NCBI RefSeq assembly: GCF_009755665.1
Contig: NZ_CP046622.1
Span: forward strand, 310,001-374,000
Length of the DNA stretch: 64,000 bases
Direction of reading: 5' to 3'
Source of the DNA: Variovorax paradoxus
GTDB lineage: Bacteria; Pseudomonadota; Gammaproteobacteria; Burkholderiales; Burkholderiaceae_C
Shown: piece by piece, positions 28,501-37,098 of the stretch
How the letters are laid out: each line of letters begins with the position of its first letter
Numbering within the stretch: the stretch's first letter is position 1
Made by a program: the position numbers and the translations under genes
The notes under the pieces: generated by a model
Told to the model about the DNA's origin: nothing
The model's database searches: none
What the model saw: the letters and a program-made list of their open reading frames with translations, nothing else

Positions 28501-30039
28501 ATGTCCGAAGCCCAAGCCCCTGTCTCCCTTGCCGCCGAAATCGAACAGCTGCTGCAGCGCCTGGGCGTGCCCCGCAGCGCCTACACCGGCGGTGAACTGA
28601 CGGTGCGCTCGCCGGTGACGGGCGAGGTGATTGCACAGGTGCCGCAAACCAGCCCGGCTGAAGCAACCGCCGCCATCGGCCACGCGCATGAAGCTTTCAA
28701 GGCCTGGCACAGCGTCCCGGCACCGCGCCGCGGCGAGCTGGTGCGGCTGCTGGGCGAAGAGTTGCGCGCCGCCAAGGCCGACCTCGGTCGCCTGGTCACG
28801 CTCGAGGCCGGAAAGATTCCGACCGAAGGCGCGGGCGAGGTGCAGGAAATGATCGACATCTGCGACTTCGCAGTCGGCCTCTCGCGCCAGCTCTACGGCC
28901 TGACGCTGGCCACCGAGCGCGCCGAGCACCGCATGATGGAAACCTGGCATCCGCTGGGCGTGTGCGGCGTGATCTCGGCTTTCAACTTTCCGGTGGCCGT
29001 GTGGTCGTGGAACGCGGCACTGGCGCTGGTGTGCGGCGATCCGGTGGTGTGGAAGCCGTCGGAAAAAACGCCGCTCACCGCGCTGGCTACGCACGCCATC
29101 GCGCAGCGCGCCGTTGCGCGCTTCGGCGATGCGCCTGAAGGGTTGCTCGGCCTGCTGCTGGGGCAACGAGACATCGGCGAGGTGCTGGTCGACGACCACC
29201 GCGTGCCGATTCTCTCGGCCACCGGTTCGACTGCGATGGGCCGGCAGGTGGGGCCGAAGCTGGCTGCGCGTTTTGCGCGCGCCATTCTTGAGCTCGGTGG
29301 CAACAACGCCGCCATCGTCACGCCATCGGCCGATCTGGACCTCACGTTGCGCGCCATTGCGTTCTCGGCCATGGGCACGGCCGGCCAGCGCTGCACCACG
29401 CTGCGCCGGCTCTTCGTGCACGACAGCGTGTACGACGCGCTCGTGCCCAAGCTCGCCAAGGTGTACGGCAATGTGCGGGTCGGCGATCCGCGCGAGACCG
29501 GCACGCTGGTCGGGCCGCTGATCGACCGCGCTGCATTCGACGGCATGCAGAAGGCGCTCGGCGAAAGCCGCGAGATCGGCGCCACGGTGCACGGCGGCGA
29601 GCGGGTCGAGGGGATAGGCACCAAGGACGCCTACTACGTGCGCCCCGCATTGGTGGAGCTGAAGTCGCACGACGGCCCGGTGCTGCGCGAAACCTTCGCG
29701 CCCATTCTTTACGTGGTGCGCTACAGCGAGCTCGACGATGCCATCGAATGGCACAACGCGGTGGGCGCGGGCCTGTCGTCGTCGATCTTCACGCTCAACG
29801 TGCGCGAGGCCGAGCGCTTTCTGTCGAGCGCGGGTTCCGACTGCGGCATTGCCAACGTCAACATCGGCCCGAGCGGTGCCGAGATCGGCGGTGCGTTCGG
29901 CGGCGAGAAGGAAACTGGCGGCGGCCGCGAAGCCGGCTCCGACAGCTGGAAGGCGTACATGCGCCGCGCAACGAACACCATCAATTACTCGACGGCGTTG
30001 CCTCTTGCGCAAGGCGTGACCTTCGATATCGGCGATTGA
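28501..30039 (+). CDS. Aldehyde dehydrogenase (piperideine-6-carboxylate / aminoadipate-semialdehyde type)
   Basis: The 512-residue enzyme has the catalytic Glu in ELGGNNA (E264) and Cys in GQRCTTLRR (C298). SAFNFPVAVW and FGGEKETGGGREAGSD resemble the AmaB/antiquitin group, which oxidises the lysine-derived semialdehyde. I chose the ATG at 28501 because of GGAG just upstream; the open frame continues to 28441 without similarity. It leads a plus-strand series with a binding protein, aminotransferase and TPP enzyme, so lysine or pipecolate catabolism is a reasonable but unproven reading. Confidence 0.88.
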   Translation: MSEAQAPVSLAAEIEQLLQRLGVPRSAYTGGELTVRSPVTGEVIAQVPQTSPAEATAAIGHAHEAFKAWHSVPAPRRGELVRLLGEELRAAKADLGRLVTLEAGKIPTEGAGEVQEMIDICDFAVGLSRQLYGLTLATERAEHRMMETWHPLGVCGVISAFNFPVAVWSWNAALALVCGDPVVWKPSEKTPLTALATHAIAQRAVARFGDAPEGLLGLLLGQRDIGEVLVDDHRVPILSATGSTAMGRQVGPKLAARFARAILELGGNNAAIVTPSADLDLTLRAIAFSAMGTAGQRCTTLRRLFVHDSVYDALVPKLAKVYGNVRVGDPRETGTLVGPLIDRAAFDGMQKALGESREIGATVHGGERVEGIGTKDAYYVRPALVELKSHDGPVLRETFAPILYVVRYSELDDAIEWHNAVGAGLSSSIFTLNVREAERFLSSAGSDCGIANVNIGPSGAEIGGAFGGEKETGGGREAGSDSWKAYMRRATNTINYSTALPLAQGVTFDIGD

Positions 30040-30136
30040 TCCAACCCAGGCCTTTGTCCTTGCCGCGCAGTTCTGCTGCGCCGGCAAGGCAGAACGCTGC
30101 GCGAGCCTCAAGTAAAACCACCAGGAGACAGAGAAG

Positions 30137-31039
30137 ATGAAGATGCGTTTCAAGACACTCACCGGCGCAGCGCTGCTTGCACTCGCATTCGGCGCTTCGG
30201 CACAGCAGGCCCCTGCCGGCGGCACGCTCGACAAGATCAAGAGCAGCGGCAAGGCCGTGCTCGGCGTGCGCGAGGCCTCGCCACCCATGGCCTACATGCT
30301 GGGCGCCAACGACAAATACGTGGGCTACCACGTCGAGCTTTGCGAGCGTGTGCTGAAGGACATCGCGCCTTCCACCAAGCTCGAATACATGGCCGTCACG
30401 GCGCAGAACACCATTCCCCTGGTGCAGAACGGCACGCTGGACATCGGCTGCGGCCCCACCACCAACAACACCGCGCGCCAGCAGCAGGTGGCCTTTGCGC
30501 TCACCACGTATGTGAGCGAAGTGCGCATGGCGACCAAGGTCGATTCGGGCATCAGCTCGCTCGACCAGCTGGCCGGCCGCACCGTGTCGGCTTCCACCGG
30601 CACCACCGCAGTGCAGCTTCTGCGCAAGCGCGAGCGCGCGCAGAACACCACCATCAACACGATGCTGGGCAAGGACCATCTCGAGAGCTTTCTGCTGATG
30701 GAGTCGGGCCGCGCCGATGCCTTTGTGCTCGACGACAACCTGCTCGCCGGGATCATCGCGAACTCGAAGAACCCCACGGCCTATCGCATCACTGGCGAGG
30801 CGCTGGGCTCGGAGCCGATTGCGCTGTTGTTCCGCAAGGACGATCCGGCTTTCAAGGCCGCGGTGGACGATTCGCTGCGCAAGCTCATGAAGAGCGGCGA
30901 GCTCGAGAAGATCTACACCAAGTGGTTCGTCGCGCCGATTCCGCCGAAGAACACGAGCCTGAACCTGCCGATGAGCACGGCGCTGAAGCAGCTGATTGCC
31001 GAGCCCAACGACAAGCCGCTCGAGGCCTACGCGAAGTGA
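30137..31039 (+). CDS. Amino-acid ABC transporter periplasmic binding protein
   Basis: The 300-residue protein has a signal peptide (about 1-22, cleavage near FGASAQQA) and the family 3 solute-binding fold (YVGYHVELCERVLKDI; QNGTLDIGCGPTTNN; AGRTVSASTGTTAVQLL). AGGAGACAGAG precedes the ATG. No permease or ATPase genes accompany it, so it must share a transporter encoded elsewhere. Its TGA overlaps the aminotransferase ATG by one base. Confidence 0.92.
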   Translation: MKMRFKTLTGAALLALAFGASAQQAPAGGTLDKIKSSGKAVLGVREASPPMAYMLGANDKYVGYHVELCERVLKDIAPSTKLEYMAVTAQNTIPLVQNGTLDIGCGPTTNNTARQQQVAFALTTYVSEVRMATKVDSGISSLDQLAGRTVSASTGTTAVQLLRKRERAQNTTINTMLGKDHLESFLLMESGRADAFVLDDNLLAGIIANSKNPTAYRITGEALGSEPIALLFRKDDPAFKAAVDDSLRKLMKSGELEKIYTKWFVAPIPPKNTSLNLPMSTALKQLIAEPNDKPLEAYAK

Positions 31040-32280
31040 TGTCCGCAGTGCTCGATTCCGCGCTTTCGTCGGCCTGCACCTTCGAGCCCGCGCAACGCGT
31101 GCGCGCCATTGGCGTGTCGGAAATCTTGCGCATCACCGACCATGCCAATGCATTGAAACGCGCCGGCCGGCCGGTGATCGTGCTGGGCGCTGGCGAGCCT
31201 GACTTCGACACGCCCGAGCACATTCGCGCCGCCGCGGCCCGTGCCATGGAGCGCGGCGACACGCGCTACACCGTGCTCGACGGCAGCCCGGCCATGAAGA
31301 CTGCGGTGCAGTTCAAGTTCAAGCGCGACAACGGGCTGGACTTTGCGTTGAATGAAATCAGCGTGGGCGCGGGCGCCAAGCAGGTGATCTTCAACGCGCT
31401 CATGGCCAGCCTGAACCCCGGAGACGAGGTGATCCTGCCCGCGCCCTACTGGACCTCTTACGCGGACATCGTGCAGATCTGCGGCGGCGTGCCGGTGAAC
31501 GTGCCCTGCGGCGAGGCCAACGGCTTCAGGCTGGATGCGGCGCAGCTCGAGGCGGCCATCACGCCGCGCACGCGCTGGCTCTTTCTGAACTCGCCGTCCA
31601 ACCCGAGCGGCGCGGCCTACAGCGCGGCGCAGCTCACGCCGCTGTGCGAGGTGCTGCTGCGGCACCCGCAGGTGTGGGTGTTGGCGGACGACATCTACGA
31701 GCACATCCTCTACGACGGTCTTGCATTTGCCACCCCGGCGGCCGTGGAGCCGCGGCTGCGCGAGCGCACGCTCACCGTGAACGGCGTGTCGAAGGCCTAT
31801 GCGATGACGGGCTGGCGCGTGGGCTACGGAGCGGGGCCGCGCGCGCTGATCGCCGCCATGGCGGTGGTGCAGAGCCAGTCGACCTCGTGTCCTTCGTCAG
31901 TGAGCCAGGCCGCCGCCATCGAGGCGCTCACCGGGCCGCAAGACATCGTGGCGGAGCGGCAGCGCGACTTCCAGGCACGGCGCGACTTCGTGGTGGCGGC
32001 ATTGAACCGCGCGCCCGGCCTGCATTGCCGCGTGCCGGAGGGTGCCTTCTATACTTTTGCGAGCTGTGCCGGCGTGCTCGGCCGGCGCACGCGCAGCGGC
32101 ACGCTGCTGCAGACCGACAGCGACTTCTGCAGCTACCTGCTGCAGGATTACGAAGTGGCGGTGGTGCCGGGCAGCGTGTTCGGGCTGGCGCCGTACTTCC
32201 GCATTTCGTATGCCACGTCGATGGCGCAGCTCGAGGAGGCGTGTGCGCGGATTGCCGCGGCATGCGAAGCTCTCATATGA
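31039..32280 (+). CDS. PLP-dependent class I/II aminotransferase
   Basis: The 413-residue enzyme has the AspC/Fold-I signatures: GAGEPDFDTPEHI, NSPSNPSGAAYS, the PLP lysine K252 in VSKAYAMTGWRVGY, and PYFRISYATS with the carboxylate-binding Arg. It overlaps the binding-protein gene by one base (TGATG), so uptake and transamination of the same amino acid are likely coupled. The specific amino acid is not evident. Confidence 0.93.
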   Translation: MSAVLDSALSSACTFEPAQRVRAIGVSEILRITDHANALKRAGRPVIVLGAGEPDFDTPEHIRAAAARAMERGDTRYTVLDGSPAMKTAVQFKFKRDNGLDFALNEISVGAGAKQVIFNALMASLNPGDEVILPAPYWTSYADIVQICGGVPVNVPCGEANGFRLDAAQLEAAITPRTRWLFLNSPSNPSGAAYSAAQLTPLCEVLLRHPQVWVLADDIYEHILYDGLAFATPAAVEPRLRERTLTVNGVSKAYAMTGWRVGYGAGPRALIAAMAVVQSQSTSCPSSVSQAAAIEALTGPQDIVAERQRDFQARRDFVVAALNRAPGLHCRVPEGAFYTFASCAGVLGRRTRSGTLLQTDSDFCSYLLQDYEVAVVPGSVFGLAPYFRISYATSMAQLEEACARIAAACEALI

Positions 32281-32283
32281 ATT

Positions 32284-32397
32284 TCTCCCTCCCCTTCCGG
32301 GGGAGGGCAGGGGTGGGGGCAAGCGGCGTATCAACTGCTGTCGGCTTGGCCAGCGCCGCCTGCCCCCATCCCAGCCTTCCCCCGGAGGGGGAAGGGG
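32284..32397. repeat. Inverted repeat between aminotransferase and TPP-enzyme genes
   Basis: Arms at about 32284-32320 and 32361-32397 (CTCCC...CCGGGGGAGGG and CTTCCCCCGGAGGGGG with GGGGTGGGGGC / GCCCCCATCCC) pair with few mismatches across about 40 bases. The TPP enzyme starts 35 bases later. It resembles short dispersed palindromes seen in this bacterial family and may reduce read-through. Confidence 0.7.
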
Positions 32398-32431
32398 TAG
32401 ATACCAAGACCTTCATTGCATTGGACCTAGC

Positions 32432-34105
32432 ATGACTTCTTCCCGCACCGGCGGCCAGATCCTGGTCGACCAGCTCATCACCCACGGCGTCAAGCAGCTC
32501 TTCTGCGTGCCCGGCGAAAGCTTTCTGGCCGTGCTCGACGCATTGCACGATGCCTCCATCGACGTGACGGTGTGCCGCCAGGAAGGCGGCGCCGCAATGA
32601 TGGCCGAGGCGCAGGGCAAGCTCACCGGCCAACCCGGCGTGTGCTTTGTCACGCGCGGGCCGGGCGCCACCAATGCGGCGGCCGGCGTGCACATCGCGCA
32701 CCAGGATTCGACCCCGATGCTCCTCTTCGTGGGCCAGGTGGCGCGCGAGGCCCTGGGCCGCGAGGCGTTCCAGGAGCTGGACTACGGCGCGGTGTTCGGC
32801 ACCATGGCCAAGTGGGTGGTGCAGATCGACGATCCGGCACGCGTGCCCGAGCTGGTCTCGCGCGCCTTCCACGTCGCCACCTCCGGCCGGCCCGGTCCGG
32901 TGGTGATCGCCCTGCCGGAAGACATGCTGACCGAAGCCGCCACGGTGGCCGATGCGCAGCCTTATGCGGTAACCGAAACCTATCCGGGCCCGACGCAAAT
33001 CGCGCAACTGCAGCAGCGGCTCGCACAGGCACAACGGCCCGTGGTCATCCTCGGCGGCAGCCGCTGGTCCGAAGCCGCGACGCGGCAGTTCGCCGGCTTT
33101 GCGGAGGCGTTCTCGCTGCCGGTGTATTGCTCGTTCCGCCGCCAGATGCTGCTGTCGGCCGAGCATCCGTGCTATGCGGGCGACCTGGGGTTGGGGGCGA
33201 ATCCGCGCATGCTGGAGCGCATTCGCAATTCAGACCTGGTGCTGCTGGTGGGCGGCCGCCTGTCCGAGGTGCCGTCGCAGGGCTATGAGCTGCTTGCCAT
33301 TCCGCAGCCGAAGCAGGCGCTGGTGCATGTGCATGCCGATGCCGACGAGCTCGGCAAGCTCTACCGACCGGCGCTGGGCATCCACGCCACGCCGCAGGCC
33401 TTTGCCGAGGCGGTGGCCGGCTTGCGCCCGGCTTCGGCGCCGGCCTGGCAGGCCGAGACGAAGACCGCGCGCGAAGATTTCTTGCGCTGGAGCGATCCGG
33501 CTCCCATCCGCATTCCGGGCCCGCTGCAGATGGGCGAGGTGATGCAGCACTTGCGCGAGGTGCTGCCGGCCGACACCATCTTCTGCAACGGTGCGGGCAA
33601 CTTTGCCACCTGGGTGCATCGTTTCTGGCCGTTTCGCGCGTTCGCGAGCCAGCTGGCGCCCACCAGCGGATCGATGGGCTATGGCCTGCCGGCCGGCGTG
33701 GGTGCCAAGCGGCTGTGGCCGCAGCGCGAGGTGGTGGTGTTCGCGGGCGACGGCGATTTCATGATGCACGGCCAGGAGTTCGCCACCGCCGTGCAGTACG
33801 GCCTGCCGATCATTGTGGTGCTGCTGGACAACGCCATGTACGGCACCATCCGCATGCACCAGGAAAAGCACTATCCGGGACGCGTGAGCGCCACGCAGCT
33901 GAAGAACCCCGACTTCCGGGGCTATGCCGAAGTGTTCGGCGGCCACGGCGAGCGCGTCACCCGCACGGAGGAGTTCGGCCCCGCGCTGGCGCGCGCCCGT
34001 GCGAGCGGAAAGCCCGCGGTGCTGCATTGCCTGCTCGATCCGGAAGCCATCACGCCGGCCAGCACGCTGCAGAGCATCCGCAAGGCGGCACTGGCTGCCG
34101 GCTGA
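32432..34105 (+). CDS. Thiamine pyrophosphate-dependent enzyme, acetolactate synthase-like
   Basis: The 557-residue protein has the three-domain TPP fold. The N-terminal Pyr domain carries the activating Glu in CRQEGGAAMMAEAQ. The middle domain includes VILGGSRWSEAATRQF. The C-terminal PP domain has GDGDFMM...LLDNAMYG binding Mg-TPP. It would decarboxylate or join 2-oxo acids. Because an aminotransferase precedes it, a role on the resulting 2-oxo acid is plausible. I see no small regulatory subunit, which argues against a biosynthetic acetolactate synthase. Confidence 0.9.
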   Translation: MTSSRTGGQILVDQLITHGVKQLFCVPGESFLAVLDALHDASIDVTVCRQEGGAAMMAEAQGKLTGQPGVCFVTRGPGATNAAAGVHIAHQDSTPMLLFVGQVAREALGREAFQELDYGAVFGTMAKWVVQIDDPARVPELVSRAFHVATSGRPGPVVIALPEDMLTEAATVADAQPYAVTETYPGPTQIAQLQQRLAQAQRPVVILGGSRWSEAATRQFAGFAEAFSLPVYCSFRRQMLLSAEHPCYAGDLGLGANPRMLERIRNSDLVLLVGGRLSEVPSQGYELLAIPQPKQALVHVHADADELGKLYRPALGIHATPQAFAEAVAGLRPASAPAWQAETKTAREDFLRWSDPAPIRIPGPLQMGEVMQHLREVLPADTIFCNGAGNFATWVHRFWPFRAFASQLAPTSGSMGYGLPAGVGAKRLWPQREVVVFAGDGDFMMHGQEFATAVQYGLPIIVVLLDNAMYGTIRMHQEKHYPGRVSATQLKNPDFRGYAEVFGGHGERVTRTEEFGPALARARASGKPAVLHCLLDPEAITPASTLQSIRKAALAAG

Positions 34106-34126
34106 GCGCCTGGCGTCAAAAAAGGA

Positions 34127-34426
34127 TCAGCCCAAGCCGCCCGCAAACCGCGGCCGGGGCTTCGGCGGATTGCCGTCGGGCGTGCGCGCCGCCAGCCGGG
34201 CGGCGCGGGCCAACGGTTCCATGGCCTGCTCGAGGCGGGTGGCGAGCAGGTAGAGATCCTCGTCCTTGGTTTCGGCGGCATGGGCGCGCGTCATGCGCAC
34301 GATCTCGGCGGCGTATTCGGCATTGGTGGCCATCCATTCGGTGTCGGTCACGCGCCCGTGCTTTCGCCGCAGTGCCACGTGCAGCCGTGCGGCAAGGGCG
34401 ATGCGTTCGCTTTCGGACATGGACAT
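34127..34426 (-). CDS. Conserved hypothetical protein
   Basis: This 99-residue, soluble, helix-rich protein reads MSMSESERIALAARLHVALRR and VTDTEWMATNAEYAAEIVRM, with a Pro/Arg-rich tail. I do not recognise a domain. A second start (ATG at 34420) is two codons in. It is convergent with the TPP-enzyme gene and stands alone. Confidence 0.65.
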   Translation of the reverse strand: MSMSESERIALAARLHVALRRKHGRVTDTEWMATNAEYAAEIVRMTRAHAAETKDEDLYLLATRLEQAMEPLARAARLAARTPDGNPPKPRPRFAGGLG

Positions 34427-34499
34427 GGTTCGAGGGGCTCCATGAATGGCTCGAACCGCCTGCGTGCACAAGTCGTGCCATGTCGACCCGCGCTATTAA

Positions 34500-34732
34500 C
34501 GCCCCGAAACACTTTTGTTTGCCAAGAGCCCTTTGAACGTAAGGCAAAGCGGGTAATTCCCAATGCACTGGGCCGGTGCACCGCCTAAAGTCTGCCCACT
34601 CGCGAACGGGCCAAGCTCGTGCTGCCGAGGGTCCGAGGAGACAAAATTCGGTCTACAAGAAAAATTCTTCAAGGCTTCCGTTCGAGAAGCCGTGTTTGAA
34701 CTTGAAAGGCGCCGCTGGTCGGCGCCTTTTTT
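34500..34732 (+). ncRNA. Candidate small RNA ending at an orphan terminator
   Basis: The 426-base gap between the hypothetical gene (minus strand) and the TauE gene has no protein frame that looks real. On the plus strand it holds a series of short hairpins: TTTGCC/GGCAAA, TGCAC/GTGCA, and GGCTTC/GAAGCC at 34673-34691. It ends in a textbook terminator. No plus-strand gene precedes that terminator except across an opposing gene, so a transcript starting within the gap is implied. The 5' end is not determined and I could not match it to 6S, SRP or RNase P RNA. Confidence 0.35.
34705..34732 (+). terminator. Rho-independent terminator
   Basis: GGCGCC, a seven-base loop, then GGCGCC followed by six T (34727-34732). 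AAA before the stem can extend the pairing with the T run. Confidence 0.85.
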
Positions 34733-34852
34733 ATTGCCCGGCGCTGCCCCTTCGCCTGCCGATTTTTGACTGACGGAAGAGCGTTTGCAGGCCCGTCCTG
34801 CCTTTGATCGAAGCTCCTCTTTTAGTAGCGGCCTGGGTGCGACAATTCAGGC

Positions 34853-35611
34853 ATGGAAATGCTGGTGGTCACGGGCGCTTCGCTGCTCGCAGGGTTTGTC
34901 GATTCGATCGTGGGCGGCGGCGGTTTGATCCTTGTGCCGGCGCTCTTCGCCGTGTTTCCGGGCGCACCGCCGGCCACGTTGCTGGGCACCAACAAAAGCG
35001 CTTCTATTTGGGGCACGGCGGCCGCGGCCGCCCAGTTCAGCCAGCGGGTGCAGATGCGCTGGGGTGCTTTGTGGCCGGCCGCCCTGCTCGGATTCGCTGG
35101 TTCAATGCTCGGCGCTTGGGGCGTGACCCTGTTTCCCGGTGACTTCCTGCGGCGCGCGTTGCCCATCGTGCTGCTTGGCGTGCTGCTCTACACGCTGGCG
35201 CGCAAGGACCTGGGCCGCCACCACGTACCGCGCTTCAGCGGCCGTGCCGAAACGCTGGCCGCCTGCGCCATCGGCGTGTCGATCGGGTTCTACGACGGCT
35301 TCTTCGGGCCTGGGGCGGGCAGCTTCCTCGTCTTTTTGTTCGTGCGCTGGATGGGCTACGACTTCCTGAATGCTTCTGCGTCGGCCAAGATCATCAATAC
35401 GCTCACCAACGCTGCGGCCCTGCTGCTGCTCGCGCTCAAGGGGCATGTGTGGTGGCACTATGGGCTGGTGATGGCTGTTGCCAACGTGGCGGGCAGCCTG
35501 CTGGGCACGCGTGTTGCGCTGAAGCACGGGGCCGGTTTCGTGCGGGTGGTGTTCATCGTGGTGGTGAGCGCACTCATCCTGAAGACCGCCTATGACGCAT
35601 TCCTGAAATAG
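34853..35611 (+). CDS. TauE/SafE-family sulfite/anion exporter
   Basis: The 252-residue inner-membrane protein has about eight spans. Typical motifs are the N-terminal AGFVDSIVGGGGLILVPAL and the mid-protein IGFYDGFFGPGAGSFLVFLF, the two inverted halves of the TauE/SafE fold. It is expected to export sulfite, sulfoacetate or similar anions. It precedes chrA by 21 bases and may be co-transcribed. Confidence 0.92.
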   Translation: MEMLVVTGASLLAGFVDSIVGGGGLILVPALFAVFPGAPPATLLGTNKSASIWGTAAAAAQFSQRVQMRWGALWPAALLGFAGSMLGAWGVTLFPGDFLRRALPIVLLGVLLYTLARKDLGRHHVPRFSGRAETLAACAIGVSIGFYDGFFGPGAGSFLVFLFVRWMGYDFLNASASAKIINTLTNAAALLLLALKGHVWWHYGLVMAVANVAGSLLGTRVALKHGAGFVRVVFIVVVSALILKTAYDAFLK

Positions 35612-35632
35612 CACAGCGAGAAAGTCTCATTC

Positions 35633-36979
35633 ATGGCATTGCCAGAGCCTGTTGAACGCCCCGCACCCGTCAGCTTCTGGCAGGCCTTCGCCTATTGGCT
35701 CAAGCTCGGCTTCATCAGCTTTGGCGGCCCGGCGGGGCAGATTGCGCTCATGCACCAGGAACTGGTGGAGCGCCGGCGCTGGATTTCGGAAAAGCGCTTT
35801 CTGCACGCCCTCAACTACTGCATGCTGCTGCCGGGCCCTGAGGCGCAGCAACTCGCCACCTACATCGGCTGGCTCATGCACCGCACCTGGGGCGGCCTTG
35901 CGGCGGGCGTGCTCTTCGTGCTGCCTTCGCTCTTCATCCTGATCGGGCTGTCGTGGGCGTACATGGCCTATGGGCACGTGCCGGCGGTGGCGGGCCTTCT
36001 CTACGGCGTGAAGCCCGCGGTCACGGCCATCGTGCTGTTCGCGGCGTGGCGCATCGGCTCGCGGGTGCTCAAGAACGCCTGGCTCTGGGCGATTGCCGTT
36101 GCCGCCTTTGTCGCGATCTTCGCGCTGCGGCTGCCGTTTCCGCTCATCGTGCTGTCCGCCGGGGTCATCGGGTACTTCGGCAGCCGGTTCGCGCCGGCGT
36201 ACTTCGCGCCTGGCGGCGGGCATGGCGCTGCGGCGGGCTCGGCCGGGCCCGCGCTGATCGACGACGACACGCCAACGCCGCGGCATGCCTTGTTCGGTTG
36301 GGGCCGCTTCGCGCGCGTGCTGGCGTTGTTCTTCCTGCTGTGGCTCGGCGCGCTGGGCGCGCTCACGGCGCTGTACGGATGGAGCGGCGCGCTCACACAG
36401 ATGGGCTGGTTCTTCACCAAGGCGGCGCTGCTGACCTTCGGCGGCGCCTACGCGGTGCTGCCCTATGTGTTCCAGGGCGCGGTCGACCACCATCGCTGGC
36501 TGAGCGCCACGCAGATGATCGATGGCCTCGCGCTCGGAGAAACCACGCCTGGCCCCTTGATCATGGTGGTGTCGTTCGTGGGCTTCGTCGGCGCCTGGGG
36601 CCAGGCGCTGTTCGGCCCCCATGCGCTGTTCGCGGCGGGCGTTGCGGGCGCGACGGTGGTGACCTTCTTCACCTTCCTGCCGTCGTTCCTGTTCATCCTG
36701 CTGGGCGGCCCCTTCATCGAATCGACCCACGGCAACCTGAAATTCACCGCGCCGCTGACCGCCATTACCGCAGCCGTGGTTGGCGTGATTGTCAACCTGG
36801 CGGTCTTCTTCGCCTACCACGTGCTCTGGCCGAAGGGCCTGTCAGGGCCCTTCGAGTTTCCCTCCGCCGTCCTCGGCGCGCTCGCGTCCATCGCGCTCTT
36901 CCGCTTCAAGGCCGGCGTGATTCCGGTGGTGCTCGCTTCGGCAGTTGCCGGCATGGCCTGGCAATTACTTGCGCGTTGA
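35633..36979 (+). CDS. chrA: Chromate efflux transporter ChrA
   Basis: The 448-residue CHR-family protein has the long two-domain form with about 10-12 spans. The N-terminal domain has FGGPAGQIALMHQELVERRRW and LPGPEAQQLATYIGW; the C-terminal domain has LTFGGAYAVLPYV and LGETTPGPLIMVVSFVGF. It exports chromate. No chrB regulator is nearby, so it is likely a background copy rather than part of a resistance operon. Confidence 0.94.
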   Translation: MALPEPVERPAPVSFWQAFAYWLKLGFISFGGPAGQIALMHQELVERRRWISEKRFLHALNYCMLLPGPEAQQLATYIGWLMHRTWGGLAAGVLFVLPSLFILIGLSWAYMAYGHVPAVAGLLYGVKPAVTAIVLFAAWRIGSRVLKNAWLWAIAVAAFVAIFALRLPFPLIVLSAGVIGYFGSRFAPAYFAPGGGHGAAAGSAGPALIDDDTPTPRHALFGWGRFARVLALFFLLWLGALGALTALYGWSGALTQMGWFFTKAALLTFGGAYAVLPYVFQGAVDHHRWLSATQMIDGLALGETTPGPLIMVVSFVGFVGAWGQALFGPHALFAAGVAGATVVTFFTFLPSFLFILLGGPFIESTHGNLKFTAPLTAITAAVVGVIVNLAVFFAYHVLWPKGLSGPFEFPSAVLGALASIALFRFKAGVIPVVLASAVAGMAWQLLAR

Positions 36980-37007
36980 CCCGGAACTTGAGACTGGGTA
37001 TTCCAGG

Positions 37008-37098
37008 AACACCGCGGAACCGGCTTTGCCGGGCCGTTGGTGTTGCCCCCTTGAGGGGGGAGTCGAGCTACACGAAGTGAGCGAGGGACGGGGGTGGG
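37008..37098. repeat. Palindromic intergenic repeat after chrA
   Basis: The convergent gap holds nested dyads: CCGGC/GCCGG around three T (37020-37032), CACC...GGTG outside it, and CCCCC TTGA GGGGGG (37046-37060). A tail, CACGAAGTGAGCGAGGGACG, follows. Similar strings are scattered through Comamonadaceae genomes (general knowledge). It likely acts as a bidirectional stop. Confidence 0.65.

Noticed and set aside
34500..34732. 6S, SRP or RNase P RNA
   Set aside because: No conserved GGUCCGGAAGGAAGC-type SRP loop, no RNase P GAGGAAAGUCC block, and no long bulged rod as in 6S was found, so only a generic small-RNA candidate is reported.
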